Shown here piece after piece: positions 44,908-57,096 of a stretch of 64,000 nt of DNA. Both the position numbers and the translations under genes were made by a program. The notes beneath the pieces were generated by a model, which did not search any database, was not told where the DNA came from, and saw nothing but the letters and a program-made list of their open reading frames with translations. This DNA comes from Castanea sativa. Lineage: Eukaryota > Streptophyta > Magnoliopsida > Fagales > Fagaceae. The DNA is taken from positions 8,019,218 through 8,083,217 of the forward strand of contig NC_134020.1 of the NCBI RefSeq assembly GCF_040712315.1, in the 5' to 3' direction. Within the stretch, counting starts at the first letter, position 1. Each line of letters opens with the position of its first letter.

Positions 44908-45107
44908 NNNNNNNNNNNNNNNNNNNNNNNNNNNNNNNNNNNNNNNNNNNNNNNNNNNNNNNNNNNNNNNNNNNNNNNNNNNNNNNNNNNNNNNNNNNNN
45001 NNNNNNNNNNNNNNNNNNNNNNNNNNNNNNNNNNNNNNNNNNNNNNNNNNNNNNNNNNNNNNNNNNNNNNNNNNNNNNNNNNNNNNNNNNNNNNNNNNNN
45101 NNNNNNN
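44908..45107. other. Assembly gap, 200 N
   Basis: Exactly 200 undetermined bases, a conventional placeholder length, so the true distance is unknown. The two sides show no shared element. Confidence 0.98.
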
Positions 45108-45811
45108 CTATCAAAAATAAAAATTAATAATTTAAAGTTAAAAATACTCTATTACCAAAGTAATAGAGTGGCTTTTAATTGTACATAGCAACAAAAAAAA
45201 AAAATGGAGGGGGGAGGAGTTGATTGATTTTTTATTCATTCAATAGTTACACATAATGAAAATGGGAGAATCTAAACCTTGGTTCTCCTAAGCAAAATAA
45301 GTATTGCCATTGTGTTAATGATGATTTCCTATTAACTTGTTGATATGATCCTAAGGTATTTTTTAATAGATTTGAATGGGTGTTTTCAAATATTATATTG
45401 TAATAACTTTTCAAATTTTTTTGCCAAACCTAAGCAACTACTACCAAAATTGTGATGTTAATGAGTCCCCAAATGCACTCCAACCTGAATCACGCCATCA
45501 GCTGTTTAAACCATTTGTGAAAGCTCATTCATGCCTCAACTACTAGTCAAATCCAAAACCCTAGCTCTCACTAGACCTAGGATTATGGGTTTAAGCTGGT
45601 GATGGAAATGGTAGTGTTGGTTTGGGTTTGGCTACAAGAGAGAATGTGTGATATATAGTTTTTGAACCCCTAATCTGGCCCCCAAAATATGAAAATTATA
45701 TATAAAACTTTTTATTTTGACCCTTTAAATAAAAATTTGAACACTGCGATTTTTTAAAATTTTGTTTAAACCCTAACTGAAATAGGCTTGAATATGATCA
45801 TCTTAATGAAC
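45108..45811. other. No gene, 45108-45811
   Basis: AT-rich, with an A-run at 45192. Nothing recognisable. Confidence 0.5.
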
Positions 45812-46275
45812 ATAGGCGCTTGATTTTGCACCCATAATTTAATTTTGGAAGATGACTTTAAAATGACCATTTCCAAAGTTCCCAAAAATCATAGTTGCAT
45901 TTCATGCATTAAATCTATGCATCACATATCATAAGAATGATCTTAAGATTTTAACGGTAGTGATGATATGCCCAAATCTCGAATTGGATTTGTCGGATTG
46001 AAAGATATCATAAGATCAAGTTTTCAACGGTACACATGCAATGTATGAGGGTGAAACCGATCACGTGTGATTAAATGAAGTTAATTCTAATTGGTTAAAC
46101 AATTAAAATTAATTGAATAATTTATGTGAATTAATAATGTTGATTTTTACCAAGCCTACTGTATTGCACAGGAATAAAATGGATAATTAGATAACAAGGA
46201 AATTGTTGATAATTAAGTCTTTTTAGAATATGTATCTATCAAATAATTAATATTTTAAGGACTTGCCTGATGCAC
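45812..46275 (+). mobile_element. Tat/Ogre LTR fragment (LTR start)
   Basis: Matches 25950-26430: TTTTGCACCCATAATTTAAT, GAAAGATATCATAAGATCAA, TTGGTTAAACAATTAAAATT. It contains the first 0.5 kb of the LTR and stops at about 46275. The rest of such an LTR is found at 55592-59833. Confidence 0.75.
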
Positions 46276-48384
46276 ACAACACCAAGTGATCTATGGTATA
46301 CTCCCCTTAACAAGATTGACTATGATCAAATTTTTGTTAGCACTACTTTGCCACATAAAGAGCCTGGCTTAATTCCTTCCTTCACCAAGGATAGAGGTTT
46401 AAAGATAAGCGAGCACCACCACCACTTTTGTAGTCAAGAGCCCTAAGTGGCATCCAATGGACCAAGCACACAATACATACAAAACTATAAATTCCTAGTG
46501 CAATATAAATCCAAGTTCAAACAATATATACTGTCACGTTACAAATAAAAGGGCGAATGAAAAGTATTTGGATTGAAATAATTAAATCAAAATTCAAGCA
46601 TTTAACAATCCAAACCCAAATGCCGAAGTCCAAAATCATACCATATATGTGCTGAAAAACCTAACAAACTCAGAAATAATATCATTATATCACAAACTTA
46701 AATAAAATCAAAGCAAATAAATGCACAAAACATGCAAAAAGTTTAGGGATTCGTAAACCTTCGGAGCGTTTTGGGCGGCTGAGGGAGGGGAAGAGTCTGG
46801 GGATGGACGTGGTGGTTGTGGTGGAGGTTGTTGGTGTCGGCGGTAGAGGGTAGGACCGATTAAATAGAAAAAGTGCATCAAAGTAAATACATACAAATAT
46901 CAATTTTACCATTCTTATATCAGACCTCAACAATTCAAATAAAAATAGCATTAAGCCTTCTTTCTTTTTCTTTTTTGATAAGTACATTAAGCTTTATTTC
47001 TTGTGGACCCCGTAGTAGTGGTCTAGTGCTATGAAACCACAACCTCAAGTATAGCCATGCATGTTACATGAATACAAAGTTGACAGCACATTGAGAGTTA
47101 TACTACTAACACATATTGACATAAACCTGTTTCTTTGGTCATCAATCTAGTTCTTGTTCTTATAATCATACATATTAAACGAAGGAACAAGCACATTTCA
47201 TGTTCAGATTTCCAACAACTTGCAGATTATGTCAGATGGCACACAGATTTTTTTTTTTTAAGCAACAAATACCACTTTACATAAAACACTAACCCCTAAA
47301 CTTCTCAGGAAAACAAATTCATATAACGAGTAATTCAGAAGTAGTTATCCATATATTCATATAAAATTCATTGAAGAACAACATATGAGAAATCTATAAA
47401 GCTTGTAGTAGCTTTCCCTTACCATCCATTTTTGCTTTCTTGTTATCCTTCCAATACCAAAACTCAGAGATCAATGAAACTAAGACTGGGTCAGTTGAAA
47501 CTTGTAAATCATTAGAAACAAAACACTGAATAAAAAGAAACTTAAATGCACTTCAATAGCTACAACTATGTAATATTGATTCTACTAAGCTAGCTTAAAA
47601 TTTTCGAAACAAGTCACACTGGAAAAAAATGTTTAAAAAAGGAAAAAAGAAACCCATTTGTTCGTTCAACTCTAAAGTATGATTGGAACAAAAAAAAAAA
47701 AAAAAAAAAGCATCACACGCTCTGCATTACAAAAGAGAGAGAGTTATTGGAGCATTTCATCAAACAGATGATAGGCATAACTTAAACCCACTTTCATTCC
47801 TAAATACAAAAGGAGAAAATCGAATTTCCCATTTTCTTCGTGCCCATATAGTGTTGTCCCCATCAAGATTAAAGCTTTTTAAAAAACTTTTTATCCCAAT
47901 CAGGTTCTCTGATTTAAACCCACAAATTTTTAGTCCTAAGCATGATTTTCCTACCCATAGATCAAAGAAGAAGAAGAAAAAAAGACTTACCCTCCAACCT
48001 TGCTTCACCAAAAGGAGGAGTCTTTTTCTTGCAAAAATGGTCTCCACCGGCGGGATACTTGGAAGCTGGATACAAGGGAGAGAGCTGGTGAGTGCTAGAG
48101 AGACTTACCTTGCTTTGGGTAGGGTTTGTGGTTTTGGGTAGTATTTTTGTGTTTGAAATTTTGGAAAAGAAATGGTGGGTTTTGAGTAAAGAAGAAGAGA
48201 GGAGGAGGGGAAGTGGGTTAAGGAAGATCCTTGAGAGAGAAAGAGAGAGAGAGGGAGAGGGAGAGAAAATGTGTGTGAGAGGAAAATATCTGAAGTAATG
48301 TAATGGGAGACCGAAAATGAGAGGCCAAAGTGGTGGGAAGCTGAAAAAAATAAGTGGAAGTCTGAAAATTTTTAAGTGGTACGA
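46276..48384 (-). other. Gene-like but undefined region, minus strand
   Basis: On the minus strand there is a CT-rich stretch typical of a plant 5' leader (48290-48170). Two GTAAGT donor-like sites (about 48105 and 47990) and a GC-rich Pro-coding island (46860-46745) followed by a possible donor GTTTACG lie further along. The open frame 48498-47962 is long but reads as low-complexity Ser/Leu/Pro text. I do not recognise a protein. It could be the 5' part of a host gene or of a transposon gene. Confidence 0.3.
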
Positions 48385-48625
48385 GGGACTTATTGTGACG
48401 AAAATAGAACTTATTGCAGCGACATAAACCGCTGTAATACGTTTTAAACCTATTATGGCGACTTTTTCACTTATTGCAACGATTGTAAGCTGACACAATA
48501 AGTCATGAAATTTTCAAATATTTTTGAAAATTTTGGAAGACGGATTTTACTTCGGACTTATAGCAGCGTTTTTAAAACCGCCGTAATAGGCTCTTAAAAC
48601 CGCAATAATAGGCCTTTAGGGATTT
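48385..48625. mobile_element. CACTA-like subterminal region (remnant)
   Basis: Repeated words ACTTATTGCAGCGAC, AACCGCTGTAATA, AACCGCCGTAATAGG and TTATTGCAACGA are typical of plant CACTA subterminal repeats. No clean CACTA terminus; TCCTACACTA at 48631 is only suggestive. Confidence 0.45.
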
Positions 48626-48719
48626 TTTTTTCCTACACTAAAAGTAATAAAATATAATTTAATACAAAAAATTAATAAAATATAATCTAATAATTAATAG
48701 AAATATAAGATGAAACTCG

Positions 48720-49475
48720 AGTACCAAAATTAATAAAATATAATTTAATAATCATTAAAATGACTGAAATACCCTTAAGACTAAAAAAGGGCAAGATACC
48801 CGTAAACTTAAAAAATGACTTAAACACCCCTATCACCCAAAAAATGACTGAAATACCCCCGTAATATGAAAAATGACCAACATACCCTTCAAACCTAAAA
48901 AAAAAAATACCAAAATTAATAAAATATAATTTAATAATCCTTGAAAATGACTAAATACCCCTAAGACTAAAAAAAGGCCAACTTACCCGATAAACTTAAA
49001 AAATGACCGAAACACCCCTACCACCCAAAAAATGGTTGAAATATTTCCGAAAAATGAAAAAGAACTAATATACCTTTGAAGCCTAAAAAAAGACCAAAAC
49101 ACTATTGAAACCTAAAAAAGACCAAAAAACCACCGAAACCTAAAAATGACTAAAAACACCCCTTTTGCCTAAAATGATGACCAAAATACCCCCAACGGCT
49201 AAAAATGAATCAAATACCCCCTAGGCATTAAAAAATGACCAATGTACACCCTAAGCCAAAAAGTGACTGAAATACCTTTGAAAGTAATTAAAAAAAAAAA
49301 AAAACCAAAGTACCCTTGAGCCTAAAAATGACCAAAAATACCCTTTAAGCCTAAAAAATGATCAAAATTCCCTCAAAAGCTAAAAAAAAAACCAAATACC
49401 CCCTAAGCATTAAAAAATTTTACACACATATCCTAAGCCTAAAACCTGACCGAAATGCCCTGGAAACTTAAAAAA
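48720..49475 (+). repeat. Tandem array of about 23 units of about 30 bp (forward half)
   Basis: Degenerate units of the form AAAAATGACCAAAATACCCC(T)AAGCC. A block of about 190 bp is duplicated (48720-48860 against 48907-49035), both beginning AAAATTAATAAAATATAATT. Confidence 0.85.
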
Positions 49476-49494
49476 TTAATAAAATACTTAACTC

Positions 49495-49775
49495 ATTTTT
49501 AATGTTTAAGGGGTATTTGGTCATTTTTTTAGGTTTTGACGGGTATTTTTGTCATTTTTTAAGGTTTCGGGGGTGTATCTGTCTTTTTTTGGTATTGAGT
49601 GTGTTTTGGACTTTTTTGTGTTTACAGGGGCATTTTGGTCATTTTTTTTCGATTTATGGGGGTATTTTGGTCGTATTCAAGTAATCAAGGGTATTTTGAT
49701 CTTTTCAGGCATGGGGGGTACTTTGTTCATTTTTTATTTTTAGGTTTTTGGGGTTATTTCAACCATTTTTAGGTA
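49495..49775 (-). repeat. Same array in inverted orientation, about 9 units
   Basis: GGGGTATTTTGGTCATTTTTTAGG units are the reverse complement of the units at 48720-49475. The switch occurs within about 30 bp near 49490. Confidence 0.85.
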
Positions 49776-51611
49776 TCAAGTTACACCTGATGTAACTTAA
49801 AAAAATGTTACACCACTCAATAACTTATTATTGAATCCATATTTTGAAAATCCAAATGTTAGATTACATGTTCTCTATGGTCTTAACATGCATGCCAATT
49901 TTTGTGCTAATTGGATGTAATTTACCATTTGATCTATAAAGTCATCTTTTATGCATTATTTTAAACTACAAAAACTTGAATTTAAACAATTGATTGATGA
50001 CATGGCTACTAATCTTTGATCACCTTGAAATTTTGTAAGCATGAAAAATATATGAAGATAATGTAATCTAACGGTAGATTTGTCAAAATTCACATTGAAT
50101 TAAGAAATAAAGGGTTGGGTTCAAGTTACACTTGACGTAACTCTAAAAATGTTACACCACCCAATAACTTATTATTTAATTCATATTTTAAAAATCCAAC
50201 CGTTGGATTACATATTCTATATGTTCTTAACACGCATGCCAATTTTCATGCCAATCAGATGTAATTTACCATTTGATCTATAAACTCATCTTTTATGCAT
50301 TATTTTAAACTACTAAAACTTGAATCTAGACAATTGATCGATGACATGACTATTGATCTTTGATTACCTTGAAATTTTGTAAGCATGAAAATATACAAAG
50401 ATAATGTAATCTAACGGTAGATTTGTCAATATTCACATCGAATTAAGAAATATAGGGTTGGGTATTCAATCGTTGGTTTACATACTCTACATGTTCTTAA
50501 CATGCATACCAATTTTTATGCCAATCAAATGTAATTTACCATTTGATCTATAAACTCATCTTTTATGCATTATTTTAAACTACAAAAACTTGAATTTAAT
50601 CAATTAATTAATGACATGACAATTAATATTTGATCACCTCGAAATTTTATAAGCATGAAAAATATATGAAGATAATGTAATCTAATGGTAGATTTGTCAA
50701 AATTCACATCGAATTAAAAAATATAGAGTTGGGTTCTAGTTACACGTGTTGTAACTCTAAAAAATGTTACATGACCCAATAATTTATTATTGAATTCACA
50801 TTTTGAAAATCCAACTATTGGAATACATGTTCTATATGTTCTTAACATAAATGCCAATTTTCATGCCAATCGGATGTAATTTACGATTTGATCTATAAAC
50901 TCATCTTTTATGCATTATTTTAAACTACTAAAACTTGAATATAGACAATTGATTGATGACATGACTATTGATCTTTGATCACCTTGAAATTTTGTAAGCA
51001 TGAAAATATACGAAGATAATGTAATCTAACAGTAGATTTTTCAAATTCACATTGAATTAAGAAATATAGGGTTGGGTTCAAGTTACACCTGATGTAATTC
51101 TAAAAAATGTTATACCACCCAATAACTTATTATTGAATTTATATTTTGAAAATTCAACCATTGGTTTACATGCTCTACATGTTCTTAACATACATACCAA
51201 TTTTTATGTCAATCAGATGTAATTTACCATTTGATCTATAAACTCATCTTTTATGCATTATTTTAAACTACAGAAACTTGAATTTAATCAATTAATTGAT
51301 GACATGACAATTAATATTTGATCACCTTGAAATTTTATAAGCATAAAAAATATATGAAGATAATGTAATCTAACGGTAGATTTGTTAAAATTCACATCAA
51401 ATTAAAAAATATAGAATTGGGTTCTAGTTACACGTGTTGTAACTCAAAAAAATGTTACATCACCCAATAACTTATTATTGAATTCACATTTTGAAAATCC
51501 AACCATTGGATTACATGTTCTATATGTTCTTAACATGCATGCCAATTTTCATGCCAATCGGATGTAATTTACTATTTGATCTATGAATTCATCTTTTATA
51601 CATTATTTTAA
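49770..51611 (+). repeat. 345-bp tandem array, six units (third and last incomplete)
   Basis: Unit starts (AGTTACAC) lie near 49778, 50123, (third unit lacks this part), 50737, 51081 and 51425, giving 344-345 bp spacing. Units 4 and 6 share TTCTAGTTACACGTGTTGT and units 3 and 5 share TGGTTTACATRCTCTACATG, so a two-unit higher-order repeat exists. A single dispersed relative is at 38513. No ORF. Confidence 0.9.
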
Positions 51612-51829
51612 TGGGAAAATTTTTTTATTCACTTTTGAGAGAGAGAGAGAGAGAGAGTACAAAAGGTTGAAATTCTTGAATTTTAGGCTACCATTTTGAA
51701 GTTGAAAGTGCTATCATTTTTTTATGGGTACAATGTTTTATAAAATAAGGACAGGCCTTTCTTATATAGGATATATATAAAAAGTTTTTTTTTTAGACTG
51801 TAAACAAAAGGTTCATCTAAAGAATACAA
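51612..51829. other. Unassigned, with (GA)n
   Basis: GA repeats at about 51639-51657 and a T-run. Lies between the 345-bp array and the truncated copia element. Confidence 0.6.
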
Positions 51830-52559
51830 AGTGCTATATTCGTAAATCACTTTTAACTCACACACGATCATAATTGTTTGTTGGGGACTATCACCTTCAA
51901 GGTACATCCTATAACTCCCACGTCTCCTAGAGTACACGCTTGCAATCATATATAAAGCATTTTGATCTTTTTGCTTTTTATTTTTCTTTGCATATATTTT
52001 CTTTTATTAAGCATATCATGCATGTGCATACAAAAGAGAGAAAAGAAATATCCAATTATGTTAAGCTTTTTGACATTGCACTTTTGCTATGCTGAAGCAT
52101 ACATATGTTATTTCATGATTGGTGGGCAATAGTGGTGAGATGGTTATTTATACCTTTCTCTTAGGATTTTTTAGTCATTCCCGTCAAAAAGAGTGATACG
52201 AGTGTTGGGTACAAGAGATTACTTAACGTTACTCATCACAAACACAAGCCACAAAGCTCACTTGCTTAGTTGTATATAGAGATGCTCATCTAAGTTACAA
52301 GAAATACAAAGTTTAGAAAACATTGTTTCAATGGCCATGCAATGTACACAAGTACCAATGTACACAAACACACACTATTTTTGTATTTTTTTAATTTTTA
52401 ATTTTTTTGTGAAAAACAAAATAAAGCAAAATTGAAAATAGGCAAACAAAAACATGTTAAACAAAATAAAGCAATGCATAAAACTAGACTAACTCAAAAC
52501 AGTAAAGCAAAACACACAAGTAATGCATAACCAAAAACAAGAAGGGGAGAGAGAGAAAA

Positions 52560-53823
52560 AGTGACAGAATCACTTAGAGTGGCTAACCACTTGTAGCAAT
52601 TAGGTCGAGTATGACCGGCTGCTCCACAGTGATGACAGAGATGCTGCTTCTTCTGTTTAGGCTTTTAAGAGTTAGCCTTCTTAGCCCTAGGGTTTTTAGC
52701 TTCTTTCTTATCCTGCTTAGGGGGTGCTCCTAAGATAGATTTACCCTTGTCTATGTTCTCACTAGCTAAATCAGTTTTCACATTAGTGTTCCCAATTTCA
52801 ACATTATTACTAGGATGAACAAAAACAGTAGTACTAGTAGAAGCAAAATTAGAAGAAGAGAAATCATACCCTAAACTAGTTCGATCAGAAGCAGATTTCT
52901 GAAGACTGAGCATCTCATCAAGCTTAGCGCTTGAAGACCTTTCTAGTTGAACTCTGACTTGGAACAATTCTTCCTCAAGTTTCTTGGTCTTCTCAGCCAA
53001 GAAATTGTTCTCAAACCTCAGTGCACCTATAGTCTGATTGGCTTCATCAAACTTTGCGGAGAGTTCTTCTCTTTCAAGCTCCACATCACTGAGCTTCTTG
53101 GTGGCTACCTATACAACTTCTCATGTTTCTCTGAGACTTTGTATAACTTTATATAGGCAGTGTGGATGTCATCTTGCTCATCCATCTTCTCAAATTTTGA
53201 CTCCGCCAAGTTTTCTCCTTCATCCACCTCTTTTACAATCCCTTCAGTAGGATTGACACAAATGGTGAAGGCATTCAGGATTCCGTCATTCTTATTTTTG
53301 GAATCATCCTCAGGTTCAGTGTCACTCAAGGTAGCAGCAAATGCCTTGCTTTTCCCAATAGACTTGAGATAAGTAGGGCACTCTTGTTTCATATGACCGA
53401 ATCCTTAACATTGAAACACTTTGGCCCTGAAGGAACAGTGTACTGACCGCCATCCCTTGCATCCTTCTTTCCTTTGCCTTGGCTCTTATACTGTGAAGAA
53501 CTTGATTGCTTACAGTCCTTATCAAAGCCTTTTGCATTGGCATTCTTCATGAACTTCTTGAATTGCCGGGTGATCTAGGACTTCATTTTAGAATCTTCTT
53601 CGTCGGAAGACTCATCAGTGTCACTGCTCTTGGCCTTTAGTGTCACTGCACTGAATAAGGCATTCAATGCTCTGCTGTTGAAGTTAGCCGCCTGGATCTT
53701 TGCATCATCCCAGTCGGCCGGCGCTTCCTTCGGCTTGGTCAGGCCTATCTCCACAGCTTGCCAGTATGCATAGTTAGTTCCATCAAATAAAGGAGATACA
53801 ATAAGTGAATGTCCTTTATCCAT
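52560..53823 (-). pseudogene. gag: Copia-type Gag pseudogene with internal deletions
   Basis: ATG at 53823 (MDKGHSLIVSPLFDGTNYAY), equivalent to 3157 in copy 1. Two deletions relative to copy 1 are visible. One of about 50 bp after YAYW removes most of the block before EIG; the other, of about 0.4 kb, joins NALFSAVT to LKAKSSDTDESS and removes the capsid-like core. The first CCHC knuckle is out of frame (53410-53390). The coiled coil (ALRFENNFLAEKTKKLEEEL) and second knuckle CHHCGAAGHTRPNC (about 52635-52595) remain. The end is fused to downstream sequence by a deletion after YKW. Where copy 1 has TAG at 3991 and TGA at 4555, this copy has CAG and CGA, so those stops in copy 1 are later changes. 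Confidence 0.85.
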
Positions 53824-53881
53824 GACATATAGGGGTCAATGGATCTTACAGCAAAGATTAAACCCTAATTAGAGTGTGCCT

Positions 53882-53893
53882 ACTTTGATACCA
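53882..53893 (-). promoter_or_regulatory. Primer binding site, slightly changed
   Basis: Minus strand TGGTATCAAAGT, two bases after the LTR, as in copy 1 (TGGTATCAGAGC). Confidence 0.8.
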
Positions 53894-53895
53894 CT

Positions 53896-54927
53896 TGATA
53901 GGCCAAGAACGTATTTACCCGTTGTGATAAATAAATTGATTTATTAGCCAAGTTTATTAATTAATCAAATTAACATGAAAACGAGTGGTAGCACAAACAA
54001 ATCACCAATAAACTAAAGTAAAGCTGAAAATAAATTGACACGGTGATTTGTTTACGAATGGGAAAAACCTTTGAGGCAAAAACCCCACTAGGTGATTTTA
54101 TGGTCACCACTCTCGAAAATTCACTATTATCACATGAAGCAGTTACAAGTAAAGGAATTCTAGTACCTTATACCAACCTACAATTGAACCCTTACCCCAA
54201 TACTCAATTGGACTTGTTCTGTAGTGACAATCTCTCATTTCAATGCACGACTCCAAGTACGTGACTAACCAATTGCGCGGATCCGAGTACGCGACTTCAG
54301 TTACCAACTAGAGAAAGATGTTGGTTGGAGAGTTCTTCAGTTCATCACATGATGAAGATTGAGAAGCTCCTTGGTCACAAAACCCTACGGCGTACAAACA
54401 CAATAGCTTCTTTACATGAAAGATGAACTAGGGTGAACTAGATCTCTGGTCACAATTTGCCTGAACAAACTTTGCTCAACACTTGTGCAACTTGTGTCTT
54501 GGTTGTGCAACCTTTGATGGCCCTTAAAATAATCCTTTTATATGTCTAGGGTGTTGAGAAAAGAAAGTCCAAACATATAATCATGGATTTGATGAAAAAT
54601 AGACCAAAAATTCTGAGTTTCATAAATCTCGGTAGATACTCTATTTGTCGAGTTGCTGATGAGCCACGGGTTGGAACAGCTCTTCAAGTCTCGATAGATG
54701 CTAGCTATCGAGCTAGCTGTCAAGCTTTTATGAACAGAACTTTTCACACTTGAATCTTGGACAGACTTGCATAGCTTCGATACTTGAACTTGAAACAAGA
54801 TTTCTTGAAGTATTAAACACATTCTAGATCTACCCAATTACAAGTAAAATGCGTTTTGTCAAAGGATTATCCAATTACATAAAATAGTGACATATGTTCC
54901 TAACATTGAATCACATATGTACTAACA
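53896..54927 (-). repeat. 5' LTR of the truncated copia copy
   Basis: Minus strand TGTTAGTACATATG to GGCCTATCA, about 1.03 kb, homologous to 2073-3084 over its whole length. Confidence 0.9.
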
Positions 54928-55591
54928 CCCTCCAAGACTTGAATCCCTTCTTCATCAATAATTATACATCCTTTCTTTGAGAATTGAACAAGGAAGTCCT
55001 CATCACATATTTGAGTGATGCTTAAGAGATTCACCTTAAGCCTTTTGATGTATAAAACATCCTTCAATAGAGGTAATCCTAGTATCTAAAGAATATTCTA
55101 TTATTTTTTGCGAAGGTCAATGGTGGCCCTTGCAAATAATATAATATTAGTAAGGGCATATTTTTAATCCACACAAAAAATAAACTTTTTGTAAGGGATT
55201 TTTATTGTCCCTCGGAAATAATTTGGTGGGAACATTTCCCTCCAAATTTTTTGATATTTTAATGATTATTTGTGAAGGTCAATCGTAGCCCTCGCAAATA
55301 ATTTAGTATTAGTGACGGTTTTTTTAACCGTCATAAATAATACACTTTTTGTGAGAGATTTTTAATTATTCCTCGCAAATAATATGGAGGGAAAATTTCC
55401 CTCCAAAATATTAGTATTTGTGACGGCTATAACACATAATTGCAATAGCTTTTTTTGTTGGTCACAAATATTTCACATTTTACCAAGTATTTGCGAGGGC
55501 TTTATTTTACCATTACAAATAACATTTTTTGATAGGGTTTTTTGGATCCGTAAAAAATTCTTGGTCGCTAATAGGAATTTTTCTTGTAGTG
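54928..55591. mobile_element. CACTA transposon end (right terminus, left part lost)
   Basis: Ends TTTTTCTTGTAGTG at 55591, the inverse of the CACTACAAGAA terminus. Inside are subterminal repeats in both directions: GCGAAGGTCAATGGTGGCCC, ATTTGTGAAGGTCAATCG, GTGACGGTTTTTTTAACCGT and CTCGCAAATAAT. The left terminus was not found. Confidence 0.75.
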
Positions 55592-56205
55592 ACTTGAGAG
55601 TGCCAATCAGCACTCCTGGAGTGCCGATCAGCACTTCCCTAGTGCTAATTGGCACAACTTTGAGGCCTGGCCCAAAAATCATCAGATCAAGCCAAAACAC
55701 ATCCATTTTGATTTTTTAGGTATAAAAATTTGACCTAATTCGTATATGATCAAATCTACCTTATTTGTTAAGCACCATGCCTCTATAAATAGGGAATTAA
55801 AATCAGAAATCAGGACCCCCTTTTTAAGACTTCTCTCTCCCCTTCCATTAAAGAAATTCTGGAAACTTTGCTTTAGGAATTTCTTTTCTGTTAAGTGGCC
55901 TTACTAGATCCTTAAAACTTCATTATCTTTGATCTTTAGGATAGTTCTCTGCTTGTGGAATACGTTAATGCAGGTATTATTCTAACTTTACTTTCCGTAA
56001 CATGATTTTGTTTTTATTTTAATTTCAAGAACATGCTCTCATCTATGCTTTATTTTCTATGAAGGTGATGTTGCTTCTTGTGTTCATATAACCATGTTTG
56101 TCATATGTTATTGCATGCTCTCTTCTTGCTTTTGAAAAATTCACATGATTAGTTGATGGACATGCCCAAATTTAGGGTTGAATTTCTTCTTAAGATTATA
56201 GATCT

Positions 56206-56730
56206 GCAAAAGAACCCATCATAAAAGCTCCATGTTTCTTTCAAAACTAAAACCAAATCTGCATTTTTTCTCCATGTTTTTTTCAAAACTAAACCTAGAT
56301 TTGCATTTTTTTCTTCATATTTTTTTAAAAACTAAAATCAGATCTACATTTTTCTCCCTGTTTTTCAAACTAAAACCAGATCTACATTTTCTCCACGATT
56401 TTCAAAAATAAAATCCGATCTGAACTTTTTTTTTTTAAATAAAATCTGATCTATATTTTTTAATAAAAAAAAAACTGATTTGTATTTTGTTTATAAAATA
56501 TGATTCGTATTTTGTTTATAAAATCTAATCTGAACTTTTGTTTATAAAATCTGGTCTATTTTTAAATAAAAGACTTATCTATAATTTTTTATAAAATCTT
56601 TTCTGCAATTTTCAAAACAAAAATCTGATCAATATTTTTTTTTTTTAAAATCTGCTATGCATTCTTCAAAATAAAAATCTGCCCCCTTTTTAAAAAAAAA
56701 AAAATACAAAACCAGATCTGCATTTTTCAT
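56206..56730 (+). repeat. Degenerate tandem array of about 15 units inside the LTR
   Basis: Units of about 30-45 bp of the type AAAACCAGATCTACATTTTT. It occupies the same relative place in the LTR as the hairpin array at 27140, but the palindromic second half (TAGATGTAGATC) is missing. Confidence 0.75.
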
Positions 56731-57096
56731 ATAAAATTTGTACTTCATAAAAAATATGTTTTTTTTTTCACATTTAAAAATCCAAACCAGATATGACTTA
56801 TTTAAAAATTCATTATTTTTCTTTTATGGAAACTTAAATTTAATTTTTTCACCAAGCATTCTCATCAAACTTTTTTTTACACAAATTAAAATTGCAAATC
56901 TAAGGTTCTTAAATAGTATTTTAACCCTAGGTCTAGGATTTGACATGGCATTTGTTGTACATCATTTGACAGTTTGAATATGGGTATTTAATGGTTATTT
57001 AAAGTCTAGAAGTTCAAACTCTGTCTGGGTAGGGTGGGTGGCTAACATCTTCCCATCTGTAGCCAAGCCCTCGAACATTAGAATCTTAGGCTGGTA

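Larger units (their letters stand above)
51830..54927 (-). mobile_element. Truncated second copy of the gag-only copia element
   Basis: Minus strand: LTR 54927-53896, PBS, gag pseudogene, then interior matching 5070-5815 of copy 1 down to about 51830. The plant transposon protein ORF, purine tract and second LTR are missing. No target duplication can be assessed. Confidence 0.88.

Noticed and set aside
44902..45114. 70-codon open frame on the minus strand
   Set aside because: It consists almost wholly of the N run and has no sequence content.
47962..48498. Longest open frame of the window (178 codons, minus)
   Set aside because: The translation is Ser/Leu/Pro-rich and reads through CT repeats and donor-like sites. 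It is better seen as leader and intron sequence than as a protein.
48720..49775. CRISPR-like or telomere-like array
   Set aside because: Units are degenerate, there are no unique spacers, and the unit is not a telomere motif.
55384..55719. 111-codon plus-strand frame
   Set aside because: It spans the CACTA terminus and the adjoining LTR; the translation is repetitive (VPIST, STPGV) and reflects short repeats in the LTR.
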